NCBI RefSeq assembly: GCF_004119445.1
Contig: NZ_QICI01000013.1
Coordinates: 84,001 to 148,000, forward strand
DNA: 64,000 nucleotides
DNA from: Chryseobacterium sp. CH21
Lineage (GTDB): Bacteria; Bacteroidota; Bacteroidia; Flavobacteriales; Weeksellaceae
Direction: 5' to 3'
The translations under genes were made by a program, and so were the position numbers. Of this stretch, positions 35,105 to 44,028 are shown one piece after another. The notes under the pieces were generated by a model. It did not search any database, was not told the origin of the DNA, and saw only the letters and a list, made by a program, of their open reading frames with translations. Positions within the stretch are counted from its first letter, which is position 1; every line of letters starts with the position of its first letter.

Positions 35105-35674
35105 TTACAGCGGTAAACGGCTTAAGGTTTCTCTTGACACCCCTAAATAAGCTGCCAACAAAGATTTCGGGACGCGCTGAACCAAAGAAGGATACTTTTT
35201 CAAAAGCTGATCATATCGTTCTTTAATTCCGGTTGTCATCATGGAAACTGTACGCTGCTGGGCAGTAATAAATCCCATATAAGCTTTTTCAAGAAAGAAA
35301 TGCTCCAGTTTGGGAAGCCCTGCACAAAGTTTTCTATAGTCATTCAGCTGAAGACATAATACTTCCGTATCTTCTACACATTCCAGAGACATGGTAGCTG
35401 CAGTTTGTTGATAGTAAGCCGGAAAATCTGTTTCCCACCAATCTTCCATAGCAAAACCGATGATATGTTCTTTTCCTGTTTCATCTGTATACACCAATTT
35501 CAGGAGACCTTTCAATACAAAATAATTGTAAGGCACTGCCTCCCCTTCCTGTACTAAAAACTGATGCTTTTTATATTTTTTATAGGTAAAACAGGATGAT
35601 ATGAATTCAAATTCATCATCGCTAATCGGAATTATTTTTTCGATATGAGTTCTCAGCAAATGCAGCATATTCAA
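35105..35674 (-). CDS. Crp/Fnr family transcriptional regulator
   Basis: A 189-residue Crp-like protein. The cyclic-nucleotide-binding fold spans about residues 20-120 (KKHQFLVQEGEAVPYNYFVLKGLLKL; EHIIGFAMEDWW). The C-terminal HTH is short (KSLLAAYLGVSRETLSRLP), which places Arg-Glu-Ser-Arg-like contacts (SRETLSR) as in Crp. This suits a TGTGA-N6-TCACA target, and two such sites lie immediately downstream in front of ridA. It starts 32 bp after the TlpA-type gene. No Fnr cysteines are present; the ligand is unknown. Confidence 0.87.
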   Translation of the reverse strand: MNMLHLLRTHIEKIIPISDDEFEFISSCFTYKKYKKHQFLVQEGEAVPYNYFVLKGLLKLVYTDETGKEHIIGFAMEDWWETDFPAYYQQTAATMSLECVEDTEVLCLQLNDYRKLCAGLPKLEHFFLEKAYMGFITAQQRTVSMMTTGIKERYDQLLKKYPSLVQRVPKSLLAAYLGVSRETLSRLPL

Positions 35675-35706
35675 TATTCTTTCGAAATAAAATATAATTT
35701 AAACGA

Positions 35707-36309
35707 CTAAAGTTTTTGTTTCAACAACTCATCAATCTGTTTATAAAACGAGTCTTTGCTATAATCAGCCAGCCCTTTATGATGCAGACGGATTTCTCCT
35801 TTTTTATCCAATACGACCGTTGTGGGCAAAGAACCACTATAAAGTACATCAGGAATATTACCTGCCGGGGTGAGGAAAGGGACCGTAAAACCTTTTTCTT
35901 TTAAATAAGATTTTCCTAAAGCAACATTATCATCAAGGTTAACAGTAAGAAATACCAGATCCGGATTATTTTTGTAACGATCATACAGTTTCTGAACAGA
36001 CGGAAACTCGGCACGACACGGAGGACACCATGATGCCCAAAAGTTAATGAAAACCACTTTATTTTGTAAAGCTGAGTACTCAATAACAGTCCCCTCTTCA
36101 TTTTTCAGGCTAAACCCTGCATAGGAAGCTTTGGTTGAGGTATTTTTTATTTCTTTTGATTCCGATATGCTGGAATTGAGAATTCCCGTGGAAGCAACCT
36201 GTCTCATCAGCCATGCCTTTGCATCTTTGTTCACCAGAATGACAATAAACAACACAGTCAGTATTGCAGTAGAAGCATTTTTCTTTAGCCATGTTTTCAG
36301 ATTTTCCAT
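35707..36309 (-). CDS. TlpA/ResA-type thioredoxin-like protein
   Basis: A 200-residue membrane-anchored thiol-disulfide protein. One N-terminal membrane segment (ASTAILTVLFIVILVNKD) precedes a periplasmic thioredoxin fold of the TlpA/ResA group with catalytic WCPPC in FINFWASWCPPCRAEF, the cis-Pro region SLPTTVVLDKKGEIRLHHKG, and ResA-like EEGTVIEYSALQNKVVFINF. It likely reduces disulfides outside the membrane, for example for cytochrome c or cell-envelope proteins. The next gene on the strand is the Crp regulator. Confidence 0.85.
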   Translation of the reverse strand: MENLKTWLKKNASTAILTVLFIVILVNKDAKAWLMRQVASTGILNSSISESKEIKNTSTKASYAGFSLKNEEGTVIEYSALQNKVVFINFWASWCPPCRAEFPSVQKLYDRYKNNPDLVFLTVNLDDNVALGKSYLKEKGFTVPFLTPAGNIPDVLYSGSLPTTVVLDKKGEIRLHHKGLADYSKDSFYKQIDELLKQKL

Positions 36310-36387
36310 ATTCTTCCGCTTAATTCTTAGCCAAGATAAGATTAATATTCTGATGAATATTCCAAATGAATAGTTTTTAAAAGTAAA

Positions 36388-36417
36388 AAGTCTTTAAATT
36401 CTAAGATTTAAAGACTT
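36388..36417. terminator. Bidirectional hairpin between the TlpA-type gene and the membrane protein
   Basis: AAGTCTTTAAAT (36388-36399) and ATTTAAAGACTT (36406-36417) form a 12-bp stem with a 6-base loop. On the minus strand it is followed by TTTTTACTTTT and so ends the membrane-protein transcript. Confidence 0.7.
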
Positions 36418-36463
36418 CCTCTTCATGTATTTCAAGTTATTATCATGGTAATTTTTTCAAAAG

Positions 36464-37182
36464 CTAACTTTTATTCCGTAATTTTTTCCTGAAAATAAAC
36501 AGCAATGCGCTGAAGAATGTCAGATAGGCAATATTGAATATTGCTCCTCCAACCCATCCGGAATAAGGAAGCGGTAAAAGACCTTTGATAGGAATGATAA
36601 ATAGGGTCAGTACAAATGGAGTCAGCAAGGCCATCCATCTCGGCAGCAGGGTTTTATTCAAAAGGATACAGACTGCAAAAGAAATCCATCCGATGGCCAG
36701 TACGCCAATAGCGGCTCCCCAGGCAATGTTCAGCATTTTCATGAAACCTCTCCCTGTCTCCAGGAGATAAGGATGAGAAACAGGATCTGTATGGTGAACC
36801 GCTTTATAAATCTCCCCAACATAGAAGAACCCGGCATGCCCCAAAGGCGACAAAACGGCTCCAGCCAATAAAACCCAATATACAAAAACCGAATACCATT
36901 TTGAGTATCTTTAAAAAACTGATACACCAGCCACGTGGCAGGAAGTAGTAAAGGTCCGGTAAGAGCACCAATCAAAGCACCGAACATCAGCCTCGATGTG
37001 GATCCTTCCAGCATTAAAGTGGCAAATTCTACATTCACCTGATCGGCATACGTCTTTGAAAATAAAGGATAATCTGAAGGGTTCGGATCAAATCCGGCAA
37101 CATAAATATCACCAATGATCCAACATATTGATACTGCTATTGCAGCAGCAAAAGACCAGTTTATTTTGTCTGAATATTTCAT
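36464..37182 (-). pseudogene. DUF6796-like multi-pass membrane protein, frame broken
   Basis: The first frame (from 37182) begins MKYSDKINWSFAAAIAVSIC and carries IGDIYVAGFDPNPSDYPLFSK. The second (to 36464) carries GHAGFFYVGEIYKAVHHTD, ending FRKKLRNKS. Adding one A at 36899-36902 (minus AAAA) joins them as KDTQKWYSVFVYWVLLAGAV. The restored protein is 239 residues with about six membrane segments. The DUF6796 assignment is from recollection of such sequences and is tentative. Function unknown. It is divergent from the AraC gene at 37390. Confidence 0.6.
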
Positions 37183-37266
37183 AATTTTTTAAATAATTAA
37201 TTGCAATAAGTTTTACATCATTCTATTGTAGATTCTCTTCATTAAGTTTTGAGAAAGCAAAATTTA

Positions 37267-37301
37267 TTATTAAGAATAATTCTAAATAATAATTATCTTT
37301 G
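37267..37301 (+). promoter_or_regulatory. Promoter and 23-bp palindrome upstream of the AraC gene
   Basis: TATCTTTG (37294-37301) is the -7 element. Just upstream, TTATTAAGAAT-A-ATTCTAAATAA (37267-37289) is an 11-1-11 palindrome with one mismatch, covering the -33 position. The odd-centred, A/T-rich form recalls Fur-type boxes, which is an inference. Confidence 0.5.
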
Positions 37302-37389
37302 TGCAAAACTATCATAAATTTTGAACAAAGAGGGTTTGTAAAACGGAATAAAAAGTCCGCAAAAAGGAAATTCTAAAAAGGAGAGCGAG

Positions 37390-38373
37390 ATGACATTACG
37401 GCTATATGATGAACATTTAGAAAGTATATTGATGGAGAAGAATTACCCTGCTCCTTATTTTTTTAATGAAGGTGATATTCAGGAATGTATTACTCAGCTT
37501 TTTCCTCCTTATGGATGCGGCTTTTACCACGAAATAAGTTTTGCGAATGTTCATATCAGTTTTGGAAATATCTCTTTGAACAATCAGCTAAAATTTTACC
37601 TTGAAAGTGATTTTGACTCCGTAGAGATGCATTTTACATTAAAGGGAAAGAGTAAAGCAATTTCAGGAAACTTCAAAAAAACAATAGAGTTTGACAGCTA
37701 CCAGCACAATATTATTTATGCCCATAACATGGAAGGTAGAATGGAATTTGAAGGTCCGGAAATGTATCTTTTTGAAATCAACCTTGCTCCTGAATTTTTT
37801 AAAAGATTTCTACCCGAACATTCCGGATTGTTTGAAGTATTCAGAAATTCAATTGACAGGCAAAATTCATCACTTATCCAGCCGGAGCACAACCACATCT
37901 CCCAAGAAATGTATCAGATTCTGAATGAGATTATACATTGCAACAGAAAAGGAACTTTCAAACGAATCTATCTTGAAGCTAAAGTAGGTGAGCTTCTTTT
38001 GTTACAACTGGAACAGTTTTTTGACAACAACATCTTACCTTCTTCTCTTCAGAAAAAAGATATAGAAAAAATGTATGCTGTAAGGGAATACATTCTGACT
38101 AACTTAAATTCAGAAAGCTCTCTGATTGAACTCGCCCATCTAGTGGGAACCAATGAATTTACTTTAAAGAAAGGGTTTAAAGAACTTTTTGGAACAACCG
38201 TTTTTGGATTCTGGAATGATAACAAAATGAAACAGGCAAAAAAAATGCTTCTCAACTGTGATCTGAGCATCAGTGAAATTTCAGACCGTATTGGTTATAA
38301 AAATCCGAGACATTTTTCTGCGGCATTTAAAAGAAAATTCAATATACTACCAAGTAAGTTCAGAAACAAATAG
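37390..38373 (+). CDS. AraC family regulator, PchR/YbtA-like
   Basis: A 327-residue regulator. The long N-terminal part (MEKNYPAPYFFNEGDIQ; VEMHFTLKGKSKAISG) resembles PchR-like regulators of siderophore uptake. The C-terminal HTH pair is SLIELAHLVGTNEFTLKKGFK and ISEISDRIGYKNPRHFSAAFKRKF. It is encoded 314 bp upstream of and in line with a TonB receptor plus DUF4249 gene, and has a Fur-like palindrome on its own promoter. A role in iron or metal-complex uptake is plausible, not shown. Confidence 0.83.
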   Translation: MTLRLYDEHLESILMEKNYPAPYFFNEGDIQECITQLFPPYGCGFYHEISFANVHISFGNISLNNQLKFYLESDFDSVEMHFTLKGKSKAISGNFKKTIEFDSYQHNIIYAHNMEGRMEFEGPEMYLFEINLAPEFFKRFLPEHSGLFEVFRNSIDRQNSSLIQPEHNHISQEMYQILNEIIHCNRKGTFKRIYLEAKVGELLLLQLEQFFDNNILPSSLQKKDIEKMYAVREYILTNLNSESSLIELAHLVGTNEFTLKKGFKELFGTTVFGFWNDNKMKQAKKMLLNCDLSISEISDRIGYKNPRHFSAAFKRKFNILPSKFRNK

Positions 38374-38687
38374 AGACCCATAGAACGATCATTTATCTAT
38401 TTTTTCTCCTGATGATAATAAAAATCAACTAATGACCGTTAATAATTTGTTTTCTAATAAAATCAATTGAAAAACATCAATAAAACAATATACCATGCAT
38501 AATAGTATTTTTTATGTAACACTCTTATTCTATCCTTGCTTTTATCATTCCAGAAAACCTGTTTTTTCAATGGATTTATTTCATAATTAAATTGTTACGT
38601 GTAACAAATCCCCTATTCATCTAACTAATCATTCAACATCGAAACATTAATTCATATACAAGAGATCTACTACTTTAAAATAAACTA
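38374..38687. other. Leader region of the TonB receptor gene
   Basis: A 314-bp gap without ORF. It holds one clear symmetrical site, TTGTTAC-GT-GTAACAA (38592-38607), about 80 bp upstream of the receptor start. No canonical TAnnTTTG element was found downstream of the palindrome. Confidence 0.45.
38592..38607. promoter_or_regulatory. 16-bp palindrome upstream of the TonB receptor gene
   Basis: TTGTTAC (38592-38598) and GTAACAA (38601-38607) are perfect arms around GT. Position and symmetry suggest a dimeric repressor or activator site for the TonB receptor operon. Confidence 0.4.
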
Positions 38688-41018
38688 ATGCAAACATCCT
38701 TTTTAAAAATTACTGCTGCCACCGCTGCACTCTGTTTCAGCACCCTGGCAATGGCCCAACAAACCTATTCTGTAAGCGGAACCGTGAAAGACAAAAAAAA
38801 CGGAGAACTATTAATCGGAGTCTCGGTAAAAGTAAGTGAAAATCCCTCCATCAACGTTGTTGCTAATGAATATGGGTTTTATTCTCTTTCATTACCCGAA
38901 GGTAATTATACCATCGTTATTTCCAATCCGGGATATCAGGATTTTGAACAGCAAATTAAAGTAGATCAGAATATAAAGCTTGACCTTCCTCTTTTTCCGG
39001 CAGAAACCACAGCAAAAGCTATTGATGAGGTAGTGATTACCGGTATTAAAAAGGACAAAAACTTAACCTCAGCTCAGATGGGAGCGGAAACTTTAAGCAT
39101 TAAGAATATAGAAAAATTACCGGTTCTTTTTGGAGAAAAAGATGTGATGAAAACTATACAGCTTTTACCAGGTATCAAAAGTAATGGTGAAGGAAGCAGC
39201 GGATTTAGTGTAAGAGGTGGTGCCACCGATCAAAACCTGATATTATTGGATGAGGCTCCCGTTTATAATGCCTCTCATCTTCTTGGCTTTTTCAGTACGT
39301 TCAACAGTGATGCTCTGAAAGATGCCAGTATCATTAAAGGAAACAGCCCCGCTCAATATGGAGGCCGACTTTCTTCGGTATTGGACGTTAAAATGAAGGA
39401 CGGAAATAATAAGGATTACAACATTAACGGAGGAATCGGTCTTATCAGCAGTAGATTGAGTGTGGAGGGACCTATTCAGAAAGAAAAATCCTCATTCATT
39501 GTTTCAGGAAGAAGAACATATGCCGATTTGTTCCTTAAAACCAATAAAGATTATAAAGACAACAAATTATATTTCTATGATCTGAACCTGAAAGCCAATT
39601 ATCAGATCAATGAAAATAACCGTATTTACCTTTCCGGGTATTTTGGAAGAGATGTTCTGGGATTGGGAGATACGTTCAATACAGACTGGGGAAATACTAC
39701 AGCAACGTTGAGATGGAACAGCATTATCAGCAGTAAATTATTCTCCAATACCTCCTTTATCTACAGTAATTATGATTATAAAATCAGTTTAAAAAATGAC
39801 GATACTGTATTTGATTTGAATTCAAAAATACGTGACTGGAATCTTAAACAGGATTTCACCTGGTTTGCAGGAAACAAACATTCTGTGCGGTTTGGGCTTC
39901 AATCTATTTATCATACCCTTACTCCGAGCAGTGCTTCCGGTACAACAGTGAGCAGTTTTGCAAGAAATCCAAGATATTCATGGGAAAACGCAGTTTACAT
40001 CAATGATGATTATAAAGCAACAGAAAAGCTGACGATCAATTACGGACTGAGACTTTCTATGTTCAGTGTATTGGGTGGAGACACCTTTAATACATATGAG
40101 AACGGAGTGCTTACCGACAGTAAATTCTTAGAGAAAGGAAAATTCGGGAAAACATATACAAACCTTGAACCCCGTATTAGTGCCAATTATCGTATCAATG
40201 AAGTCAGCAGTGTGAAAGGAGGTTATTCCAGAAACACACAGAATCTTCATCTTTTAAGCAACAGCAATAGTGGAAATCCTACGGATCAATGGATTGGAAG
40301 CAGTTATACGGTAAAACCTGAAATTGCAGATCAGATCAGTCTTGGGTACAGCAGAAACTTCAACAATAATAATTATGAATTGAATGCTGAGATTTACTAC
40401 AAAGACATGAAAAACCAAATTGACTTCAAAAATGGAGCTCAGATTGGATTTGATACGGGAGCGGATGTAGAAAGCGAATTGCTATTTGGAAAAGGAAGAG
40501 CTTACGGACTGGAACTTATTGCCAAAAAGAAAAGCGGAAAACTAACAGGTTGGATTTCCTACACCCTTTCTAAAACAGAAAGAAAAATTAACGGAATTAA
40601 TAATAATGAGTGGTATAATGCCAGAATGGACAAAACCCACGACCTTTCTATTGTTGCCACCTATCAGCTTAATCCAAAATGGAGTTTTTCAGGATTGTTT
40701 GTATACAGTACAGGAAATGCTGTTACCTTCCCTACCGGAAAATATGAGCTGAACGGGCAGACCGTGTTCCAGTACAGCAACAGAAATGCAGACAGAATGC
40801 CGGCCTATCACAGAATGGATCTGAGTGCAACCTACGAACCAAGTTCCAATAAACGATTCCGAGGATCTTGGACGTTTGGTATTTATAACCTTTATGGCAG
40901 AGAAAATGCCTATACGATCAACTTTGAAGATAATCCTGACCGTCCCGGAACAACACGAGCTATGCAAACCTCTTTATTCCGCTGGGTACCCAACATCACT
41001 TATAATTTCAAATTCTAA
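38688..41018 (+). CDS. TonB-dependent receptor with carboxypeptidase-like N-terminal domain
   Basis: A 776-residue outer membrane receptor. Signal peptide to about residue 24 (ALCFSTLAMAQ), then a CarbopepD_reg-like domain (YSVSGTVKDKKNGELLIGVSV), the plug (VMKTIQLLPGIKSNGEGSSGFSVRGGATDQNLILLDEAPV) and a 22-strand barrel ending in RWVPNITYNFKF with the terminal Phe. Receptors of this short type that are followed by DUF4249 lipoproteins form a recurring flavobacterial uptake pair of uncertain substrate. The start of the DUF4249 gene is 3 bp away. Confidence 0.9.
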   Translation: MQTSFLKITAATAALCFSTLAMAQQTYSVSGTVKDKKNGELLIGVSVKVSENPSINVVANEYGFYSLSLPEGNYTIVISNPGYQDFEQQIKVDQNIKLDLPLFPAETTAKAIDEVVITGIKKDKNLTSAQMGAETLSIKNIEKLPVLFGEKDVMKTIQLLPGIKSNGEGSSGFSVRGGATDQNLILLDEAPVYNASHLLGFFSTFNSDALKDASIIKGNSPAQYGGRLSSVLDVKMKDGNNKDYNINGGIGLISSRLSVEGPIQKEKSSFIVSGRRTYADLFLKTNKDYKDNKLYFYDLNLKANYQINENNRIYLSGYFGRDVLGLGDTFNTDWGNTTATLRWNSIISSKLFSNTSFIYSNYDYKISLKNDDTVFDLNSKIRDWNLKQDFTWFAGNKHSVRFGLQSIYHTLTPSSASGTTVSSFARNPRYSWENAVYINDDYKATEKLTINYGLRLSMFSVLGGDTFNTYENGVLTDSKFLEKGKFGKTYTNLEPRISANYRINEVSSVKGGYSRNTQNLHLLSNSNSGNPTDQWIGSSYTVKPEIADQISLGYSRNFNNNNYELNAEIYYKDMKNQIDFKNGAQIGFDTGADVESELLFGKGRAYGLELIAKKKSGKLTGWISYTLSKTERKINGINNNEWYNARMDKTHDLSIVATYQLNPKWSFSGLFVYSTGNAVTFPTGKYELNGQTVFQYSNRNADRMPAYHRMDLSATYEPSSNKRFRGSWTFGIYNLYGRENAYTINFEDNPDRPGTTRAMQTSLFRWVPNITYNFKF

Positions 41019-41021
41019 ATC

Positions 41022-41840
41022 ATGAAAAATACTTTTTATATCATATTCTCTCTTTTTGCTTTAACTTCTTGTGAAAAAGAGATCGAGCTGGATCTGAACG
41101 ATCAGAGCGGAAACATTGTTATTGAAGGAAATGTAACCAATAAACCAGGGCCTTATACGGTAAAAATCACAAAATCAGTTGGTTTTTCTGAACCTAACCA
41201 ATATCCGGCTGTAACCGGAGCTCAGGTAATTTTGAGTGATAACACAGGACAAACCGAAACCCTTCAGTATACTGGAAATGGAATGTATCAAACCACTACA
41301 TTTACAGGGCAACCAGGCAGAATCTATACCTTGAAAGTACAGGCCGAGGGGAAACAATATACAGCCCAGAGCAAGATGCCGGACGTAGTAAATTTTGATG
41401 GGTTAGAGCAGAGTTCTTTCAAGTTTGGAGATCAAAATACGTATACGCTCTTACCTCTTTTTACAGACCCAATGCCATTGGGGAACCGTTATCTTTTTAG
41501 TTTTACGATCAATGATCTTACTAAAAAATATATGAATACTTTTTCAGATAATGTGAATAACGGATTGGCCAATCAACAGCCTCTTATACTTCCTAATGAT
41601 GATAATAAAGGAAGAGATCACGAGGTGGTAGTAGGAGATAAAATTCATGTAGAGATGCAGTGTATTGATAATAATATATTCACGTACTACAGTTCGCTGC
41701 TTCAGATTTCAGGAGGGAACGGAGGAACTGCTACTCCAGCCAATCCACCAAGCAATATCAGTAATGGGGCTTTAGGTTATTTTTCAGCTCATACAACAGA
41801 CACTCAAACTTTTGTTATTCAGCAGACAACAACTCCATAA
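41022..41840 (+). CDS. DUF4249 family lipoprotein
   Basis: A 272-residue DUF4249 protein. Its N-terminus is a lipoprotein signal (IIFSLFALTSCEKEIELDL, lipobox TSC), followed by a beta-rich domain (IVIEGNVTNKPGPYTVKITKS; GQPGRIYTLKVQAEGKQY). DUF4249 genes nearly always follow a TonB receptor, as here, and probably encode its surface or periplasmic partner. The function is unknown. A strong terminator follows at 41849-41875. Confidence 0.82.
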   Translation: MKNTFYIIFSLFALTSCEKEIELDLNDQSGNIVIEGNVTNKPGPYTVKITKSVGFSEPNQYPAVTGAQVILSDNTGQTETLQYTGNGMYQTTTFTGQPGRIYTLKVQAEGKQYTAQSKMPDVVNFDGLEQSSFKFGDQNTYTLLPLFTDPMPLGNRYLFSFTINDLTKKYMNTFSDNVNNGLANQQPLILPNDDNKGRDHEVVVGDKIHVEMQCIDNNIFTYYSSLLQISGGNGGTATPANPPSNISNGALGYFSAHTTDTQTFVIQQTTTP

Positions 41841-41848
41841 GATAAAAG

Positions 41849-41875
41849 AATCCCGATGTAATCGGGATTTTTTAT
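41849..41875 (+). terminator. Terminator of the TonB receptor operon
   Basis: AATCCCGAT (41849-41857) and ATCGGGATT (41861-41869) form a 9-bp stem with a 3-base loop, followed by a T-run. Confidence 0.8.
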
Positions 41876-41900
41876 TTCGTTAAAAAATCTTCATTCCTGC

Positions 41901-41935
41901 TGACAACTTGTTGTCATAGCTCTACCCTACTTTTG
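41901..41935 (+). promoter_or_regulatory. Promoter and palindrome upstream of the VOC gene
   Basis: The -7 element is TACTTTTG (41928-41935). The 16-bp site TGACAAC-TT-GTTGTCA (41901-41916) has perfect 7-bp arms and holds two possible TTG -33 elements (spacings 17 and 14 bp), so a bound protein would block RNA polymerase. Confidence 0.5.
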
Positions 41936-41964
41936 TCTTATAATTGTTTAAAAATAAAAACAGT

Positions 41965-42360
41965 ATGAAACTTACCTCATTAAGAATTATCAGCAAAGAC
42001 ATTAAAGCAGCAGTAGCATTTTACGAACAAATTATTGGAATTCCCCCTACTTGGTACACAGAAGATTTCGCAGAATTCTCCACAGATTCTATTATCATCG
42101 CTATCGGAAGTACCAAAACAATGCAAATGTTTTCAGAAGGTCTTACCGATTTTGCAGGAACAAAATCTACCATCATTGAATTTTTGGTTGAAAATGTAGA
42201 TGAAGAATATGAAAGAATTAAAAGTATTGCGTCTGAAATCATCCAGGAACCTACAACAATGCCTTGGGGAAACAGATCACTTCTGTTCTGCGATCCGGAT
42301 GGTAATATGATCAACTTTTTCACCCCTGTGAGTGCGGAAGCTGTTAAAAAATTCAGCTAA
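41965..42360 (+). CDS. VOC (glyoxalase/bleomycin-resistance fold) protein
   Basis: The start at 41965 gives MKLTSLRIISKDIKAAVAFYEQIIG; the longer frame upstream is not needed. The 131-residue protein has the paired beta-alpha-beta-beta-beta fold of VOC proteins (AVAFYEQIIGIPPTWY; LLFCDPDGNMINFFTPV). Usual VOC functions are glyoxalase, dioxygenase or drug binding. Metal ligands are not clear, so the activity is unknown. It has its own operator-like promoter and its own terminator, so it is a one-gene unit. Confidence 0.8.
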   Translation: MKLTSLRIISKDIKAAVAFYEQIIGIPPTWYTEDFAEFSTDSIIIAIGSTKTMQMFSEGLTDFAGTKSTIIEFLVENVDEEYERIKSIASEIIQEPTTMPWGNRSLLFCDPDGNMINFFTPVSAEAVKKFS

Positions 42361-42380
42361 ACCTCCATGTATAAATACCA

Positions 42381-42412
42381 AAAACTCGCGGTAATGTTCA
42401 GCGAGTTTTTTT
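42381..42412 (+). terminator. Terminator of the VOC gene
   Basis: AAAACTCGC (42381-42389) and GCGAGTTTT (42401-42409) with an 11-base loop, followed by a T-run. Confidence 0.75.
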
Positions 42413-42436
42413 GAAATATTTAATATCATTTTTAAA

Positions 42437-43384
42437 TTATTTTCCAAGGAATTCAATGGCTTTTGCTACAAAAACATCATGATACTGGTAAAAGGAAGCA
42501 TGTCCTGAATCCTGAAAAATCACCAGTTCTGCATGATCTAAATTCTGAGCCATATTTTTAGCATTCTGAACGGATACCGGAAGGTCATTCTCTCCATGAA
42601 CAATCAGTACTGGATTCTTAATCTGTTTTATTTCAGTAAGAGCATTTGCATCAGCCTGAGCCCAGCTCAATACCGCTGTAAACTGTGAATTGGAAGCTGC
42701 ATCATTCAAAGGAAGATCTCTGTCCGCTGTACGAAGCTGGACTCTTGCAAAAGATGCCTTTCCTTCCGCAATACTTTGGGCAGATTCTGTAAACCCAAAT
42801 TTCAGAAAGGAAGCTTCAGGGCTTAATCCTGCTGTTCCGGCAATAATATTAGGAAGATTAGATAATCCGATCGCTCCCTGTGGTCCCGTTCCCGTTAAAA
42901 TAACCTTATTGATAAGGGACGGATTGGTGAGCACAATTCTCTGGGCGATAAAACCTCCCATGGAAAATCCCATGATATTTACTTGATTCAGATTCAAAGC
43001 TTTGATAAAATCCACTGCATCATCTGCCATTGCCTGAACCGTATTGGGTGTTGTTCCTTTTGAAGAAGCCACTCCTTTATTGTCGAAGATAATAACCTTA
43101 TATTTTTTAGCCAATCCATCCGTCACTGCAGGGTCCCAATCGTCCATTGAACCACCCAGCCCAGGCAGCAATACTAATGGAATTCCTTCCTGATTTCCTA
43201 AAATACGATACGCAATCGAATTTCCTTTAACGTTTACGAATTGGGTTTTGGCTGTTTGATGAGTGTTATTTTGAATCTCCTGTAACGTGGGAGGCTCATT
43301 TTCTTCAGTACACGACATTGTCACTACCGTAAAAAGAGTTAAGCATAATAAGCTAACGACTGAGATCTTTCTGATTGTTTTCAT
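42437..43384 (-). CDS. Alpha/beta hydrolase, lipoprotein
   Basis: A 315-residue secreted hydrolase. The lipoprotein signal ends VTMSCTEENEPP, giving a lipid-anchored periplasmic or surface protein. The alpha/beta-hydrolase core shows the HG-type loop (VLLPGLGGSMDDWDPAV), the nucleophile elbow GFSMGG (Ser near residue 140), Asp in VHGENDLPVS, and the catalytic His in QDSGHASFYQ. The substrate (ester, lactone or similar) is unknown. A TATGTTTG element (43419-43412 on the minus strand) is a plausible -7 element about 27 bp before the start. Confidence 0.85.
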   Translation of the reverse strand: MKTIRKISVVSLLCLTLFTVVTMSCTEENEPPTLQEIQNNTHQTAKTQFVNVKGNSIAYRILGNQEGIPLVLLPGLGGSMDDWDPAVTDGLAKKYKVIIFDNKGVASSKGTTPNTVQAMADDAVDFIKALNLNQVNIMGFSMGGFIAQRIVLTNPSLINKVILTGTGPQGAIGLSNLPNIIAGTAGLSPEASFLKFGFTESAQSIAEGKASFARVQLRTADRDLPLNDAASNSQFTAVLSWAQADANALTEIKQIKNPVLIVHGENDLPVSVQNAKNMAQNLDHAELVIFQDSGHASFYQYHDVFVAKAIEFLGK

Positions 43385-43532
43385 TGTTGTTTATTTTTGT
43401 ATGATTATGATGCAAACATAAAATACAAAAACAGGCAAAACACTCAAAAGCTGTATCAACAGGACACTTTACTTATTCAATTAGACATTTTTGAAGGTGA
43501 AAATAAAAAGCTGTAATTAAAAAAACATTTTT

Positions 43533-43939
43533 TTAAAGATCTTGAACCTCTTTCAATGCATGAAGAACTTCCATTGCCTTTCCGGCATCCTTTTTCGCTA
43601 TAAAAATATGATCATGAAAATAAGCTGCAACTACATTACAGCTGATATTTTCTTTTTCAATGCATTGGCAAAAGCAGCAGTGAGTCCTACAGCTTCCAGA
43701 GAAGAATGAATATTCAGAGTGATCCAGGAAGAAATATAGCTATATTCTAAAGACCATTTATCAGCAATAGTCTTTTCTAAAACAACGGTAACTGCTTCAG
43801 TTTCCTGAAAGAAAAAAAGAATCTTTTCTATATCCGGTATTCCACTCAGGTCTTCAGCGGTACAAAATACATATTCTCCGGCATTTAATACCGGTTCCAT
43901 ATCCTGAAGCAAAATGCTTAAATCTTTTTCTCCTGACAT
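43533..43939 (-). pseudogene. ACT-domain protein (DUF2241-like), frame broken
   Basis: The visible frame (from 43939) begins MSGEKDLSILLQDMEPVLNAG and stops at 43631, but adding one A at 43653-43657 extends it to KKENISCNVVAAYFHDHIFIAKKD and a stop at 43533. The restored 135-residue protein has the ACT-like halves (EYVFCTAEDLSGIPDIEKIL; LNIHSSLEAVGLTAAFANAL) known from DUF2241/ACT_7 proteins. These are thought to bind small ligands or amino acids. The break is probably a sequencing error. Confidence 0.75.
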
Positions 43940-44001
43940 CTTTTTTTACTGCAAAACTAAGATATAGATCTCAGCATCTTTTTATCAAATGATAAAAAAC
44001 A

Positions 44002-44028
44002 AAAAAGGAGGCAGTCTGCCTCCTTTTT
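44002..44028. terminator. Hairpin upstream of the ACT gene
   Basis: AAAAAGGAGGCAG and CTGCCTCCTTTTT (about 44002-44028) form a near-complete palindrome with T-runs on both sides. On the plus strand no gene precedes it; on the minus strand it may end the response-regulator transcript across the gap to 44413. Confidence 0.6.
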
